Assembly (NCBI GenBank): GCA_030628975.1 | Contig: DAOVPZ010000003.1 | Span: forward strand, 1-21,953 | Direction: 5' to 3' | Source: Candidatus Cloacimonadota bacterium | GTDB taxonomy: Bacteria > Cloacimonadota > Cloacimonadia > JGIOTU-2 | Length of the DNA: 21,953 bases | The notes under the pieces: model-generated | The model's database searches: none | What the model was told of the DNA's origin: nothing | The model's input: only the letters and a program-made list of their open reading frames with translations | Program-made: the position numbers and the translations under genes | In this document: positions 21,749-21,953 of the stretch, in pieces | Layout of the letters: every line of letters starts with the position of its first letter | Position numbering within the stretch: the first letter of the stretch is position 1

Positions 21749-21953
21749 TTACCTTTCCAACCCTATCATTGTTCTGCAAGTCTTTGTATAAAGGTCGCGG
21801 AAAATATTGTTCGGGTCAGTTTTGCGCTTGACCTTGTCGTAATTCTCCTTATTCCAGATTTTCCAGAAGTCTGATTCAGAGTAATAATTGCTCGAGATGA
21901 GAGTCTTAATCCCTCCGATATTCATCAGTTCATCTTCTATGATCTTGTAATAG
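21749..21953 (-). CDS. FAD-linked oxidase, C-terminal fragment (runs off window)
   Basis: Only the last 67 codons are visible, ending at TAA (21751-21749). The sequence GIKTLISSNYYSESDFWKIW (15-34), then NYDKVKRKTDPNNIFRDLY (37-55), matches the C-terminal end of FAD-binding (PCMH-type) oxidoreductases, where the substrate-domain tail reads W-x-K-x-x-Y-D-x-x-K-x-x-x-D-P-x-x-x-F. The reaction cannot be told from this part. G+C is visibly higher than in the neighbouring genes, suggesting a different origin. It ends 38 bases before attC site 3, so it should be a cassette gene itself or the last gene before it. Confidence 0.7.
   Translation of the reverse strand, partial: YYKIIEDELMNIGGIKTLISSNYYSESDFWKIWNKENYDKVKRKTDPNNIFRDLYTKTCRTMIGLER

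Larger units (their letters stand above)
17840..21953 (-). mobile_element. Integron-type gene-cassette array, distal end
   Basis: Three attC-like sites (17840-17922, 18571-18702, 21609-21710) all have one orientation, each just 3' of minus-strand gene(s). The 3-kb cassette starts GTTAGCTGTT (21615 downward), which is complementary to AACAGCTAAC at its own attC (18705-18696). The 0.7-kb cassette starts with TATACGC, matching the GCGTATAAC box of its own attC. This reciprocal match is expected only from excision and insertion at the core. The integrase gene should lie beyond the right edge. Confidence 0.75.

Noticed and set aside
1..21953. tRNA or rRNA genes
   Set aside because: No cloverleaf with a GTTC-type T-loop or rRNA motif was seen on either strand.

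Overview
The window is an AT-rich (roughly one third G+C by eye), densely packed bacterial accessory region. Nearly every gene lies on the minus strand behind an AGGAGG-type ribosome binding site. A secreted FG-GAP/VCBS-type protein with an FPGWPK segment at the left edge, low G+C and integron cassettes would fit an FCB-group relative such as Cloacimonadota, Marinimicrobia or Ignavibacteria. That placement is inference only. No rRNA, tRNA or marker gene is present to fix the taxonomy.

Reading in the direction of transcription (right to left), there are three blocks. (1) About 17840-21953 is the end of an integron-type cassette array. It holds three attC-like sites, each just downstream of a gene or gene group: the C-terminus of an FAD-linked oxidase; a 3-kb cassette with a small unknown ORF, a TPR protein and an FRG-domain protein; and a 0.7-kb cassette with a class I SAM methyltransferase. 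The cassette starts match the inverse-core boxes of their own attC sites, which is the signature of site-specific cassette insertion. (2) From 17505 to 8051 is a tightly coupled operon (ATGA and TAATG overlaps): two small genes, a MoxR-type AAA+ ATPase, two small genes, a DUF3150-like protein, a HExxH-plus-VWA protein, a large helical protein, and then ten mostly unrecognised genes, including a probable ADP-ribosyltransferase-fold protein and several Cys-pair proteins. (3) From 7562 to 1073 is a second unit: a second HExxH-VWA protein, a second MoxR-like AAA+ ATPase, a SAP-domain protein, a RecT/Bet-like annealase, a Cas4/RecB-like PD-(D/E)XK nuclease, a Cys-rich small protein and a 47-residue membrane protein. 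It ends at a clear intrinsic terminator (1031-1060). The FG-GAP gene lies beyond that.

Blocks 2 and 3 look like the early or accessory half of a phage-related or other mobile element: an annealase-exonuclease pair, many tiny coupled genes and no metabolic genes. No integrase, capsid, portal or terminase is visible. The two most notable features are two diverged MoxR/VWA-metallopeptidase modules in one element, one beside a recombination pair, and a recurring terminator-like hairpin with a U-run placed directly before the ribosome binding site of the lead gene of each module. In the stronger hairpins nearly all the imperfect pairs are G-U wobbles only in minus-strand RNA, which suggests attenuation or antitermination control.

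Functions given for most small genes are deliberately blank; they are real ORFs by spacing, coupling and ribosome binding sites but carry no fold I recognise.
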